NCBI RefSeq assembly: GCF_016862395.1 | Contig: NZ_BOMW01000021.1 | Span: forward strand, 122,043 to 186,042 | Length of the DNA stretch: 64,000 nt | From: Actinoplanes siamensis | Lineage (GTDB): Bacteria > Actinomycetota > Actinomycetes > Mycobacteriales > Micromonosporaceae | Direction: 5' to 3' | Shown here: in pieces, positions 1 to 8,181 of the stretch | Numbering within the stretch: the stretch's first letter is position 1 | Layout: every line of letters starts with the position of its first letter | Program-made: the position numbers and the translations under genes | Notes under the pieces: model-generated | Databases searched by the model: none | Told to the model about the DNA's origin: nothing | The model's input: the letters and a program-made list of their open reading frames with translations, nothing else

Positions 1-236
1 GTGGTCGTGGTGCCGTCGACGAGCGTCGGGTTACCGGGATCGGCGACGCTGTGTGACCCGCTACGCCACGCACCGTCGAAGGGGTAATCGCTGGCGCCGG
101 TGCCGGCCGCCTGGGCGGGAACGGCGAGGGCGACGACTGCACCAGCGGCGAGGGCTCCGACCGTGAACACGCGGGCCAGCTGGCGGCGGCGGGCGGTGTA
201 GGCGGTCTCGGTCACGTCGTTGTGCGTGTGCGTCAT
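1..236 (-). CDS. Secreted protein of unknown function, N-terminal part only
   Basis: The reading frame enters from the left edge and starts at the ATG complementary to 234-236, preceded by an AGGAG-like ribosome binding site. Only about 78 residues are visible. They form a classical export signal: a basic, arginine-rich segment (residues 16-20), a hydrophobic Ala/Val-rich core, and an Ala-Gln-Ala cleavage region near residue 43. The mature start is rich in Gly, Ser and Asp. No domain can be assigned because the body of the protein lies outside the window. Two perfect palindromes (260-276 and 330-346) lie just upstream of the gene and may be operators. The ROK regulator encoded further upstream on the same strand is a candidate to bind them. 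Confidence 0.75.
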   Translation of the reverse strand, partial: MTHTHNDVTETAYTARRRQLARVFTVGALAAGAVVALAVPAQAAGTGASDYPFDGAWRSGSHSVADPGNPTLVDGTTT

Positions 237-259
237 GCGGCGGTTCTCCTGTCGTCGGC

Positions 260-276
260 CGGATCGGGACGATCCG
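260..276. promoter_or_regulatory. Perfect 7-3-7 palindrome in the leader of the secreted-protein gene
   Basis: CGGATCG-GGA-CGATCCG is a perfect inverted repeat 24 bp upstream of the ATG at 236 (minus strand). It lies between the candidate operator at 330-346 and the start codon, so it could be a second operator or an mRNA hairpin. No regulator is assigned. Confidence 0.4.
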
Positions 277-329
277 TGCTGGCCAGATCAGGTTGTCGTC
301 GCCGGATGGCAGGTTCCGGTCTCCGATTG

Positions 330-346
330 GTGCAACCGGGTTGCAC
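330..346. promoter_or_regulatory. Perfect 7-3-7 palindrome, candidate sugar-type repressor operator
   Basis: GTGCAAC-CGG-GTTGCAC is a perfect inverted repeat about 95 bp upstream of the secreted-protein start. The size and CG-centred form resemble operators of LacI and related repressors. That it serves the secreted-protein gene is an inference from position. Confidence 0.45.
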
Positions 347-506
347 TGGTCGGCTGGTCGGGCTCATCCGAAGGGCCAGCGCCGGTCGACCGGATCGGCG
401 CAACGCAGCCGTCTCGGTCGCGAAGCACGCCGGGACGCAGGGCCAATGGGTGCTCCGCTTCCCTGCCGGGCGGCGCCGACGCAGCACTGCCCGGCCACGG
501 GGATCA

Positions 507-755
507 CGAGCTGAGCGGCCCCCGTGGGTGAGGCGTCCGTTCGCGTGCGCAGTAGTCAGCCGTGACGATCCCGTGGCCGTGACCAGGGTGGTTCGCCGTA
601 CGCATGCCGGCGCGTTCGTGGAACTCGGTGGCGCCGGGCGGCAGTGCGGTGACGGCGACTCCGGTTTCGCCCAGTTCCTGCCGCGGGGACCGGGTGAAGG
701 AGTGGACGAAGGCCCGGTGGGGGCCGTAGATGGTTTCGTACGGCGTCGGGGTCCT
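507..755 (-). pseudogene. C-terminal remnant of a short-chain dehydrogenase
   Basis: On the minus strand about 80 residues read as the end of an SDR enzyme. A YGPHRAF segment stands where the catalytic YxxxK region would be (the Lys is replaced by Arg), followed by QELGETGVAVTALPPGATE, the usual strand and PG loop of classical SDRs. The N-terminal Rossmann half is missing and the frame runs upstream into unrelated sequence, so this is a truncated relic. It lies just downstream of the ROK gene on the same strand. Confidence 0.6.
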
Positions 756-763
756 TACCGTTT

Positions 764-1888
764 TCAGGCGGCGCGGTCGGCGCCGTCGTCGCTGGTGCTG
801 GTGTTGAACAGCGGCGCGAGGGCAAGGGCTGCCGCGCCTGTCGCGATGGTGTCGGCGCGGTCGGCGGCGAGGCCGACGATGACGCGTTGCCAGTCCGGTT
901 CGGGCAGCAGCGCGTTGACGGTGGTCGCCACCTCTTGCATGTACTGCTCTGCGGCGGCGAGCACCACCGGGCCGCCGAGGACGATGTGATCGATGTCGAG
1001 CAGGTGAACCAGGTTGGCGGTGGCGATCCCCACCAGGTGCGCCGCGCGGACCGGGTTGCCGGTGTCGAGGGCGGCTCGGCACAGTGCTTCGAGGCAGCCG
1101 CGGTTGCCGCACCGGCAGGGTGGCCCGTTCAGGTCGATGACCTGGTGTCCGAACTCGCCCGCATTGGTTCGTCGTCCCCGGTAGACCCGGCCGCCGAGGA
1201 CCAGGCCGGCTCCGATTCCTTGACCGTGGTAGAGGTACGCGAAGTTGACCGGGGTGTCCGGGCTGGACAGGGTTTGGCCGATCGCGGCGGCGTTGGTGTC
1301 CTTGTCCACGGTGACCGGCGCGCCAAGCCGATCGGCTGCCTCGGCGCCCAAGGGGAAGCCGTCCCAGTCGGGCAGCCCGGTCACCCGGTGCAGGACGCCG
1401 GTGGTGTGGTCGAGTGGTCCGGGGCAGGCGATTCCCACACCGACGAGACGGCTGGCATCGGCGATGTCGGTGAGGACGGCACGTACCGCGTCGGCCACCC
1501 GGTCGAGGGTGGCGGACGGGTCGGCGGTCATGCCCTGCGGCACGTGCCGGCGCGTCACCTTCTGCGCGGTCAGGTCGGTGAGCACGACTGTCGTGTCGTC
1601 ACGGTCGAGGTGCACGCCGACGGCATAGCGGGCGGTGGGATCGAGCCGGAGCAAGGTCCGCGGCTTTCCGCCGGTGGAGCCGATGCGGCCGGCCTCGGTG
1701 ACCAGTCCGTCGGCCACCAGCCGATTCACGATCTTGGTAATGGCCTGCGCTGTGAGACCGCTCTGCGCCGCCAGCTCGACTCGGCTGATGGCGCCGCCGC
1801 GGCGCACCAGGTCGAGGACCAGGGCGCTGTTGTGGTCACGGACTTGGGGCAGGTTCGCCCCCGCGGCGCGTCGTGCGGGACTGGGCAT
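764..1888 (-). CDS. ROK-family transcriptional regulator
   Basis: 374 residues. An N-terminal winged helix-turn-helix (about residues 20-75) precedes a sugar-kinase-like ROK domain. The ROK zinc motif is intact: GH at 247-248 and CRCGNRGC at 258-265, followed by Glu. The ATP-binding loop at the start of the ROK domain (about 88-104) lacks the usual DxGGT, so the protein should be a sugar-responsive repressor rather than a kinase. It is divergent from the Gfo/Idh/MocA oxidoreductase gene with only 56 bp between the starts, so it probably controls that gene and itself. That intergenic stretch is AT-rich for this genome (around 1910-1935), as expected of a ROK operator. The ligand is unknown. 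Confidence 0.88.
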   Translation of the reverse strand: MPSPARRAAGANLPQVRDHNSALVLDLVRRGGAISRVELAAQSGLTAQAITKIVNRLVADGLVTEAGRIGSTGGKPRTLLRLDPTARYAVGVHLDRDDTTVVLTDLTAQKVTRRHVPQGMTADPSATLDRVADAVRAVLTDIADASRLVGVGIACPGPLDHTTGVLHRVTGLPDWDGFPLGAEAADRLGAPVTVDKDTNAAAIGQTLSSPDTPVNFAYLYHGQGIGAGLVLGGRVYRGRRTNAGEFGHQVIDLNGPPCRCGNRGCLEALCRAALDTGNPVRAAHLVGIATANLVHLLDIDHIVLGGPVVLAAAEQYMQEVATTVNALLPEPDWQRVIVGLAADRADTIATGAAALALAPLFNTSTSDDGADRAA

Positions 1889-1944
1889 GCGGCCATTCTC
1901 TCGCTTCTCTTGCCATAAGTAAACGCTGTTGATTAACTGGGTTC

Positions 1945-3009
1945 ATGAACGAGCCGCTACGGGTCGGTCTGATCGGTTACGGTCTGGCCGGCTCAATGTT
2001 TCACGCCCCCTTCATCAGCACGACCGCCGGCCTGCGACTGAGCGCGGTGGTCACGGCGCAGCCGCAACGGCAGGACCTCGTCCGTCGCGACCACCCCGGC
2101 GCCGCAGTGCTGGAGCGGGTGGAAGATCTCTGGGCCCGCGCCGAGGATCTCGACCTCGTCGTGGTCGCCACCCCCAACCGCAGCCATGTTCCGCTGGCCA
2201 CGTCCGCCATCGAGGCAGGACTGCCCGTCGTGGTGGACAAGCCTCTGGCGGCCACCGCCGCCGAAGGAGCCGAGCTGGCCCGGCTCGCCGCCGAACGCGG
2301 CGTGCCGCTGACGGTCTTCCAGAACCGGAGATGGGACAGCGACTTCCGTACCGCCCGCCGGCTGGTGGCCGACGGCCGGCTCGGGGACCTGCTGCGCTTC
2401 GAGTCCCGCTACGAACGGTGGCGGCCGGAGCTCAAGGCGGGATGGCGCGAATACGACGACCCGGCCGAGGCCGGCGGTCTGCTGTACGACCTTGGCAGTC
2501 ACCTGGTCGACCAGGCGCTCCAGCTGCTCGGACCGGCCACGCAGGTCTATGCGGAACTCGACCGGCGGCGGCCCGGGGCACGCGTGGACGACGACGTGTT
2601 CGTGGCATTGCACCACGCCGGAGGTGCCCGCTCGCACCTGTGGATGAGCGCCGTCGCCGCCGAGCCGGGACCACGGCTGCGACTGCTGGGCACCCAGGGC
2701 GCCTTCGTGATCCATGGCATGGACGGCCAGGAGGAAGTTCTGCGCTCCGGTGGGCTGCCTACCGGACAGGACTGGGGTCGGGAACCCGCCGAACAGTGGG
2801 GCCAGCTGATCGTCGACGGCCACAGCGAGCCAGTGCCCAGCGAGCCCGGCGCGTACCCGGATTTCTACACGGGCGTCGTCGCGATGCTGCGCCACAATGC
2901 CCCGCCCCCGGTCGATCCCGCCGAGGCGATCGCCGCACTCACCGTCCTGGAGGCCGCACGTCGCTCGGCCACCGAACAGCGCGTCGTCACCCTCGGAGAC
3001 GCCCGATGA
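1945..3009 (+). CDS. Gfo/Idh/MocA-family NAD(P)-dependent oxidoreductase
   Basis: 354 residues. The N-terminal Rossmann fold carries GYGLAG (residues 11-16). The usual EKP catalytic-loop motif appears as DKP (98-100). The C-terminal half has the family's beta-sheet domain, with DLGSHLVDQ near residue 180. Members oxidise or reduce sugars, inositols and related polyols. The divergent ROK regulator suggests a carbohydrate substrate. No strong Shine-Dalgarno precedes the ATG at 1945, which lies close to the divergent promoter region, so translation may be leaderless. The stop codon overlaps the next start (ATGA), so the two genes are translationally coupled. Confidence 0.88.
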   Translation: MNEPLRVGLIGYGLAGSMFHAPFISTTAGLRLSAVVTAQPQRQDLVRRDHPGAAVLERVEDLWARAEDLDLVVVATPNRSHVPLATSAIEAGLPVVVDKPLAATAAEGAELARLAAERGVPLTVFQNRRWDSDFRTARRLVADGRLGDLLRFESRYERWRPELKAGWREYDDPAEAGGLLYDLGSHLVDQALQLLGPATQVYAELDRRRPGARVDDDVFVALHHAGGARSHLWMSAVAAEPGPRLRLLGTQGAFVIHGMDGQEEVLRSGGLPTGQDWGREPAEQWGQLIVDGHSEPVPSEPGAYPDFYTGVVAMLRHNAPPPVDPAEAIAALTVLEAARRSATEQRVVTLGDAR

Positions 3010-3488
3010 CACCAGTCGAGCAGTCAGCGCAGACCGACCTGATCGCCCGGCTCGAAGCCGAAGAGCGCGAACTGGTCCTCACCCGCTTCGACCACGACGA
3101 CGCCTGGCATCTCGGTCAACTCCTGGTCGGCCTGGCCCGCGAGCGGCGTGCCCCGGTGACCATTGACATCCGCCGCGGCAACCACCAGCTGTTCCACTAC
3201 GCGCTGCCCGGCACCTCCGCCGACAACGACGCCTGGATCGAGCGCAAGAGCAACGTCGTCGCCCGGTTCGGCAACAGCTCCTACCTCGTCGGCGTCAAAG
3301 CCAGAATGACCGGCCGAACACTGCAGGACCGGGGAATGGACCCCCTCCACCACGCCGATCACGGCGGATCGTTCCCGATCACCATCGCCGGGACGGGCGC
3401 CGTTGGCGCCGTGACCGTGTCCGGGCTGCCGCAGGCCGACGACCACGCACTCGTCGTCGAGGCGCTACGCCGCTTCGCCGCACGGTGA
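3006..3488 (+). CDS. Haem-degrading-domain (HbpS/GlcG-like, UPF0303) protein
   Basis: 160 residues, starting at the ATG that overlaps the preceding stop. The sequence matches the small UPF0303/Haem_degrading fold: an RRGNHQLFHYALPG segment, an ERKSNVV helix, and the C-terminal GGSFPI...GAVGAVTVSGLPQADDH region. Proteins of this fold bind haem, corrinoids or other small ligands, and are often encoded next to oxidoreductases of the Gfo/Idh/MocA or diol-utilisation type. Coupling to the upstream oxidoreductase suggests an accessory role in the same pathway. The exact activity is not known. Confidence 0.82.
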   Translation: MTPVEQSAQTDLIARLEAEERELVLTRFDHDDAWHLGQLLVGLARERRAPVTIDIRRGNHQLFHYALPGTSADNDAWIERKSNVVARFGNSSYLVGVKARMTGRTLQDRGMDPLHHADHGGSFPITIAGTGAVGAVTVSGLPQADDHALVVEALRRFAAR

Positions 3489-3780
3489 CCGGACAACCGG
3501 AACAGGCGTCCCCGTAAAGCGGGAACCTCGACCGATCGGTCAGCGTATCCGCCGCCAGCGGTCGCGAGCATCCGACTGGTGGCCGGAGTGATGCTCCGAC
3601 CACCAGTCTGTCGGCGGCTGATGGAGGGCGCCCCGCAAGCCGTCGCAGCGGGCGATCAGCACGTCCGCCGGCGCTGGAGGAACTCGCCAAGACCGTCCGC
3701 GCCGAACGCCAGCTCCGTGCCGGGGCCGAGCAGCGCGCCCAGGCCCGCTGGGCTGGCGCGGAGGTGCTGCACGCGCCCGG

Positions 3781-3873
3781 GTCTGGCCGGGATACCACCC
3801 GACGTACTACGGCGCGTTCGTCCGCGACCCGGACGGCAACACCGTCGAGGCGGTCTGCCACGGCCCGGAATAG
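3781..3873 (+). pseudogene. C-terminal remnant of a VOC/glyoxalase-family protein
   Basis: About 30 codons ending in TAG at 3871-3873 read GYHPTYYGAFVRDPDGNTVE followed by AVCHGPE. This is the hallmark last strand of vicinal-oxygen-chelate enzymes, with the metal-binding Glu in DPDGNxxE. Upstream the frame becomes arginine-rich and unrelated, so the rest of the gene is lost. The surrounding stretch 3489-3984 holds no intact gene. Confidence 0.65.
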
Positions 3874-3984
3874 GGCTGCCGGCAGGAAACGTGTCACCAG
3901 AAACGCATCTGTTACGGTCGATACACTGGAACGGCCATCCGTGACCGACGCTGCGTCGAAGCGTGCTCGACGGGGAGGAGCCGG

Positions 3985-5130
3985 ATGAGTGCACTGTTCA
4001 ACGCCCTGCGCGAACGGGTCGAGGTCAATGCCCGGCACGCGGTCGAGACGTTCACTAACGAGGTCGACGAGTACCAGACCATGCGGCCGGGCTCCGACGA
4101 GCGCATCGGGATGTATGACTTCGCGGTCTTCATCCGGCGCCGCTCACTCGACCTTGCCGCGGCCGAGCTGCCACTGAGCAAGGCCGACCTGGCCGGCATC
4201 GCCACGGTGGGCCGGCAGCGGGCCGAGATCGGCCTTTCCCTGCCGTCGCAGCAGCAGGTGCTCGGTCTGCACACCGCGGTGATGGTGCGCGAGGTGCACG
4301 AGCTGGCCCGCCCCGAGGACGTCACCGACCTGCTGCGCATCGTCGGGTGGCTCGGCACCCAGGGCGTTCCAGCGCGTAGCGCCTACCTGCGCGGTTACAC
4401 CCGGGGCGTGGGCGCCGCACGGATGCTGTCGACGCGGCTGGAGATCCTGGCCAGGGCGCTGCTCGCCGACGAGCCGGTCGAGCCGTTCGTCGCCGACCTG
4501 CGCCTTGCCGGGCAGTACCATCTCACGGTCCTGAAAACGACGCGGCCGGTGAGCGCGGAGGCGCAGGCCGAGGTGGTCGCCGCGTTCGCCGCCGACCGGA
4601 TCCCGGTGACCTGGCTCGCCGCCGACGAGGTTGTCGTGCTCACCCCCGGCCACAATCCGTACACGAAGATCCTCCAGCGGGTACGGACCGCAGCGGCGCT
4701 GATCGGGCAGCCCTGCGGCATCGGCGCGGCGCAGGGCCCGCCGGGCGGGCTGGCCGAGGCGCTCGCCTGGGCCCGGGAGGCGAGCCGGGTGGCGCCGCCG
4801 CAGGAGCGTCCGGACCGCCTGCCCGGCATCACCGACCTGTTCGTGGAGATGGCGGTCGCGCGTGCCCCGGCGGTCGACGGCTGGCTGCGCAGCTACGCCA
4901 GGGCGCTCACTACCGGCCCGGACCTGGTGGCGACGCTGTACGCCTACTACGCCCACGACATGAACCGCACGAGCACCGCCACCGCGCTGCACATCCACCC
5001 CCGCACGTTGGACTACCGACTGCGCCGCGTGGGCGAGGTCACCGGCATCGACCCCAGCTCGACCGCCGGCGTGCGGCTGTTGAGTGCGACGGTAGCGCGG
5101 ACGCTCGCCGTGGACCACTACGCGGGTTGA
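3985..5130 (+). CDS. PucR-type helix-turn-helix transcriptional regulator
   Basis: 381 residues with a GGAGGAG ribosome binding site 5 bp before the ATG. The N-terminal two thirds are a helical sensor region of the kind found in PucR/CdaR-like actinobacterial regulators. The C-terminal end (about 325-375) holds the PucR helix-turn-helix, with NRTSTATALHIHPRTLDYRL followed by RRVGEVTGIDP. The gene lies 87 bp upstream of, and on the same strand as, two paralogous secreted-protein genes, so these are its most likely targets. No ligand can be inferred. Confidence 0.85.
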   Translation: MSALFNALRERVEVNARHAVETFTNEVDEYQTMRPGSDERIGMYDFAVFIRRRSLDLAAAELPLSKADLAGIATVGRQRAEIGLSLPSQQQVLGLHTAVMVREVHELARPEDVTDLLRIVGWLGTQGVPARSAYLRGYTRGVGAARMLSTRLEILARALLADEPVEPFVADLRLAGQYHLTVLKTTRPVSAEAQAEVVAAFAADRIPVTWLAADEVVVLTPGHNPYTKILQRVRTAAALIGQPCGIGAAQGPPGGLAEALAWAREASRVAPPQERPDRLPGITDLFVEMAVARAPAVDGWLRSYARALTTGPDLVATLYAYYAHDMNRTSTATALHIHPRTLDYRLRRVGEVTGIDPSSTAGVRLLSATVARTLAVDHYAG

Positions 5131-5217
5131 CAAACGTCACTGAGGAAATGCGCACGGCTGACGAAGACGCGCGCCCTTCGGCGCCGACAGACTCCCGGCA
5201 GGACGAAGGGAGCAGAT

Positions 5218-5997
5218 GTGCGACGAAGACTGGTACGCGGCCTGATCGCCACGCTGTTGGCGGTCGGGGTCGCGGTGCCCAGCAGCGTTCAGCCGGCCCG
5301 AGCGCAGGACGTCAGCGGCTCGGTCATCAGTCTGGTGTTCACCGCCCTGAGGATCGCCCGTGGGGGTCTGACCCAGGCTGAGGTCGAGGCGCTGGTCCAA
5401 CAGGTGGTCGGCCTGGTCGGGCAGGCCCGGAACGAGGTCATCAGCCACATCGACGGGCACGTCGCCGCCCGGGCGCTGGGCGAGATGGACGGATTCGCCA
5501 TCGAGTACGCCAACTATGAGCAGTTCCGCCACGACCAACGGTGGGTGCGGAACCTCACCAGCAGGATCATCACCTCCGCCTCGGTCGACAAGAGAGAGCT
5601 GGACGCCACCCAGGACGAAAAGGCCGCCGACGCCATCGGTCACGCCCTCAACGTCAAGTACGCGATGGCGGAGGTGGCCGCCGGAGACGCCGGGTACACC
5701 CCGGAGTCCAGAAGCCTGCTCCGCCAGCGGTACATCCAGGCCAACGAGAAGATCGTGGAGAAGCTGGAGCCGCAGTGCGAGCCGACCTGGACCGAGAACG
5801 ACGCCTACTGGTACTCGAAGACCTGGCTGTGCAAGGCGGCCAATGGTGAGACGGCGACGGCCACGGAAACTCTCAACAAGGTGACCGGCGAATGGACACG
5901 TCCGCAGGTCAATGTGGATGACCTCAAGGTCGCCGCCGCGGTCAACTCCAGCTGGAAAGTAGCCAAGGAAACCCTGCCCACGTTGAAGCAGCCATAG
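5218..5997 (+). CDS. Secreted helical protein of unknown function, copy A
   Basis: 259 residues from a GTG start with GAAGGGAGC upstream. A signal peptide is clear: RRRLVRG, then a Leu/Ala/Val core, then an Ala-Arg-Ala cleavage site near residue 29. The mature protein is largely amphipathic helix (about 50-130), then a region with two Cys (CEPTW and WLCKAANG) and a basic C-terminus. I do not recognise the family. The next gene starts 8 bp later and has the same plan: a signal peptide, a QxRxEIIxxID-type helix, a Cys/Trp module and a short C-terminal LPxL segment. The pair therefore looks like a tandem duplication, probably co-transcribed. Confidence 0.75.
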   Translation: MRRRLVRGLIATLLAVGVAVPSSVQPARAQDVSGSVISLVFTALRIARGGLTQAEVEALVQQVVGLVGQARNEVISHIDGHVAARALGEMDGFAIEYANYEQFRHDQRWVRNLTSRIITSASVDKRELDATQDEKAADAIGHALNVKYAMAEVAAGDAGYTPESRSLLRQRYIQANEKIVEKLEPQCEPTWTENDAYWYSKTWLCKAANGETATATETLNKVTGEWTRPQVNVDDLKVAAAVNSSWKVAKETLPTLKQP

Positions 5998-6005
5998 GAG
6001 TCCCA

Positions 6006-6824
6006 GTGCGAGCACGACTGTTGAACAGCCTGGCCGCCGCCGGCCTGGCGGTGTCGATCGCGGTGGCCGGCACCAGTGTGCCGGCCCAGGCCGCCGCGAC
6101 CACCAGCGAGACCAGGCCCCCGACCGAAACCGCCGCCGCTCAGGCGTTCGCCATCGACTGGGTCAGCTTGGGCATCAACGTGGCTGGCTACCTGCTCGGG
6201 GGCGGAGGCGGGGGCGGGGGCGGCGACCTCGACGCCGCGATCCGCGAGATCAAGGCGGCTATCGCGCAGAACAGAACCGAGATCATCGCGCAGATCGACG
6301 CCATCGCCGCCGCCGAGGTGGAAGGCTGCCTCGAAGCCCACACCATCGAGTTCCTCAACATCGACTTCATGGACGAGTACACACTGCGGGCGTGGGCTCA
6401 GAACGCCACGAGCTGCGCCACCCAGGCCAGCGCGTTCGCGAACGCGGTGCAGAGCCCCCAGGCGGTCGACAAGATCGGCTTCGTTATCGGTCCGATCTTC
6501 GCCATCGTTCTCGCGGCCCGTGCCCAGGCCGGCTTCGTCAACGGCACCGACCTCGTCCTTCGGAGCGAGATCCGCGCCTACGAAGCGGTCGTCGCCAAGC
6601 TCACCCCGACCGACTGCGTGAAGATGCGCGCCCGCGATCCCGGCTACCCGGTCGACAAGTGGTGGGAGTGCACCGCCTACAACGGTGACAAGGGCAGTTC
6701 CGACTGGGTCACCGGCAACCTGCGCGAACCTGACCGCACCGAGGCTGAGGACCGCGCTACCAGGAACACCAGCCGCCCCACCGCCAAATCCGCCCTGCCT
6801 CAGCTCCGCGCCCTGGGAGTCTGA
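6006..6824 (+). CDS. Secreted helical protein of unknown function, copy B (nine-glycine run)
   Basis: 272 residues from a GTG start, 8 bp after copy A, with AGGAG just upstream. The signal peptide ends near residue 30 (VPAQAA). A Thr/Pro linker follows, then a hydrophobic segment (ID WVSLGINVAGYLL), nine consecutive glycines (about residues 65-73), a long predicted amphipathic helix, and a second hydrophobic segment (IGFVIGPIFAIVLAARA). Four Cys are present, two of them in the same C-terminal context as those of copy A. The hydrophobic-hairpin and helix layout would allow membrane insertion, but this is only a structural guess. A strong terminator hairpin follows at 6837-6870. Confidence 0.75.
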   Translation: MRARLLNSLAAAGLAVSIAVAGTSVPAQAAATTSETRPPTETAAAQAFAIDWVSLGINVAGYLLGGGGGGGGGDLDAAIREIKAAIAQNRTEIIAQIDAIAAAEVEGCLEAHTIEFLNIDFMDEYTLRAWAQNATSCATQASAFANAVQSPQAVDKIGFVIGPIFAIVLAARAQAGFVNGTDLVLRSEIRAYEAVVAKLTPTDCVKMRARDPGYPVDKWWECTAYNGDKGSSDWVTGNLREPDRTEAEDRATRNTSRPTAKSALPQLRALGV

Positions 6825-6836
6825 TCCACCACCACC

Positions 6837-6870
6837 GGGCCGCACGGCCGTCCACCGGCCCGTGCGGCCC
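6837..6870 (+). terminator. Terminator hairpin after the secreted pair
   Basis: GGGCCGCACGG and CCGTGCGGCCC form a perfect 11-bp stem around a 12-nt loop, 13 bp after the stop of copy B. No U tract follows, which is usual in this GC range. The rest of the gap up to 7144 shows no gene. Confidence 0.7.
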
Positions 6871-7144
6871 TAGCACGTCCCGCCAGCTCCTCACCGCCTT
6901 CGTCCTTGCCACTCCGCCAGATGTCACGGCACCCTGTCTCCGGGCTGTGAGCGAGAGTTTGCAACCTCCACTCATGCCGCTGACCCGCTTGCGACCTTGC
7001 GTCGTGGCGGAGCTACGAGGTTGAGCTGGTTTCGCCGACCGCGACTGCCGCGCGTACGGCGCGAGCGGCTCGTGATCGGCTGTGTCGGGGACGCTCAATC
7101 GCCCTGGTCGACAAACTGATCAGTTCCGTTGTAGAACGCCACGC

Positions 7145-7513
7145 TCAGGATGGTCCGACGTAGACGGAGTTGATCGGAGTGAAGTTAAGGACCCACGCGG
7201 TGTCCTGGGGATAGGCCGCGCCGCAACCGGCGCCGTTGTAGCCTGTGCAGACCTTGAAGATCCAGTTGTCCGTCTGGTTGTTGTAGATGACGTGGTCGTT
7301 GTAGACGTTGCTCAGATTGTGCGCACCGCTGCTGGACCACTTCGCCAGGATGCCCGAGTCGTAGCTGGTCGTATTGTAAAGGCAAACGTACCCGGACGGG
7401 CATCCCGCGCGGGTTTCATTGCTTGCGAGCGCCGGATTTGCGGACGTTACGACCGCACCGGCGACAATTCCTGTCCCGGCAAGGCCGGCGGCCAGCTTCT
7501 TGATAAAGCGCAT
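7145..7513 (-). CDS. Secreted peptidase inhibitor, I36/SMPI-like
   Basis: 122 residues from the ATG at 7513, with GGAAAG upstream; a TTG four codons earlier is an alternative. A signal peptide (MRFIKKLAAG..., cleavage near ALA-SN) precedes a compact domain with CPSGYVCLYN, a second Cys pair (KVCTGYNGAGCG) and aromatic strands. This is the beta/gamma-crystallin-like fold of the Streptomyces metalloproteinase inhibitor family, MEROPS I36. Such proteins block secreted proteases or contribute to self-protection. Codon use is less GC-biased than the neighbours, and the gene stands alone between non-coding stretches, so it may be acquired. Confidence 0.8.
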   Translation of the reverse strand: MRFIKKLAAGLAGTGIVAGAVVTSANPALASNETRAGCPSGYVCLYNTTSYDSGILAKWSSSGAHNLSNVYNDHVIYNNQTDNWIFKVCTGYNGAGCGAAYPQDTAWVLNFTPINSVYVGPS

Positions 7514-7579
7514 CTGTCTTTCCAACCTTCCTCATGCCGAGTGAAAGGCCCCCGCGTGACGGCGCTTCCCAAACAATAA

Positions 7580-7598
7580 TCACATCGGATAAGTGTGA
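7580..7598. promoter_or_regulatory. Inverted repeat upstream of the peptidase inhibitor
   Basis: TCACA-N9-TGTGA lies about 70 bp upstream of the inhibitor start in an AT-richer patch. It has the wrong half-site order for a CRP site. The rest of 7514-8181 holds no gene I can support. A short open frame around 7895-8100 (LTPEQRQAAEEQI, then NPRTTYELKHLADRM) could be a relic but has no start or ribosome binding site. Confidence 0.3.
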
Positions 7599-8181
7599 CT
7601 TTTGTGGCCGGATCTGGAGGCCGAATGGTGGATCATGCGTTCGTCAATTGGCTATGCTAGCACGTTGATACTTTCCGTTGCTGCCGATAGGGGCCGCAGG
7701 GTTACCGGATGTGTCCTGATAGATCAGGCGGACTGCGGAGGCAGAAAGACTGACGTCTGTCGGCGGGGCCGGGGCACCGCGCAAAATCGTCTTGACTATT
7801 CAGTAAGCACGGCCGTTTCAACATCGTCCGGTGCGGCCGAGGATGGGAAATGGCCTGGTCATGTCGAGATTGTCCCGGTGGGTGGCCTCGGTGATGCGGC
7901 GATTGCCACGGCAGGGTCACGCCGCATTCCGGTCGGCCCGAGCTGCGTCAGCGCCTGCAACTGATCCGGTTGACCCCCGAGCAGCGTCAAGCCGCCGAGG
8001 AACAGATACGCCCAACCGTCAACCCCCGAACGACTTACGAGCTGAAGCACTTAGCCGATCGGATGAGGACGGATCCAGCCGCCGGTCCATGCGTCCGCAT
8101 CAGCCGCGGACAAGGCGCGCCCAGCCCGCGGGGTCCGGCACTGCGCGTGAACGGAGTCGGGCAAGATGCTGGGCCACCGAG

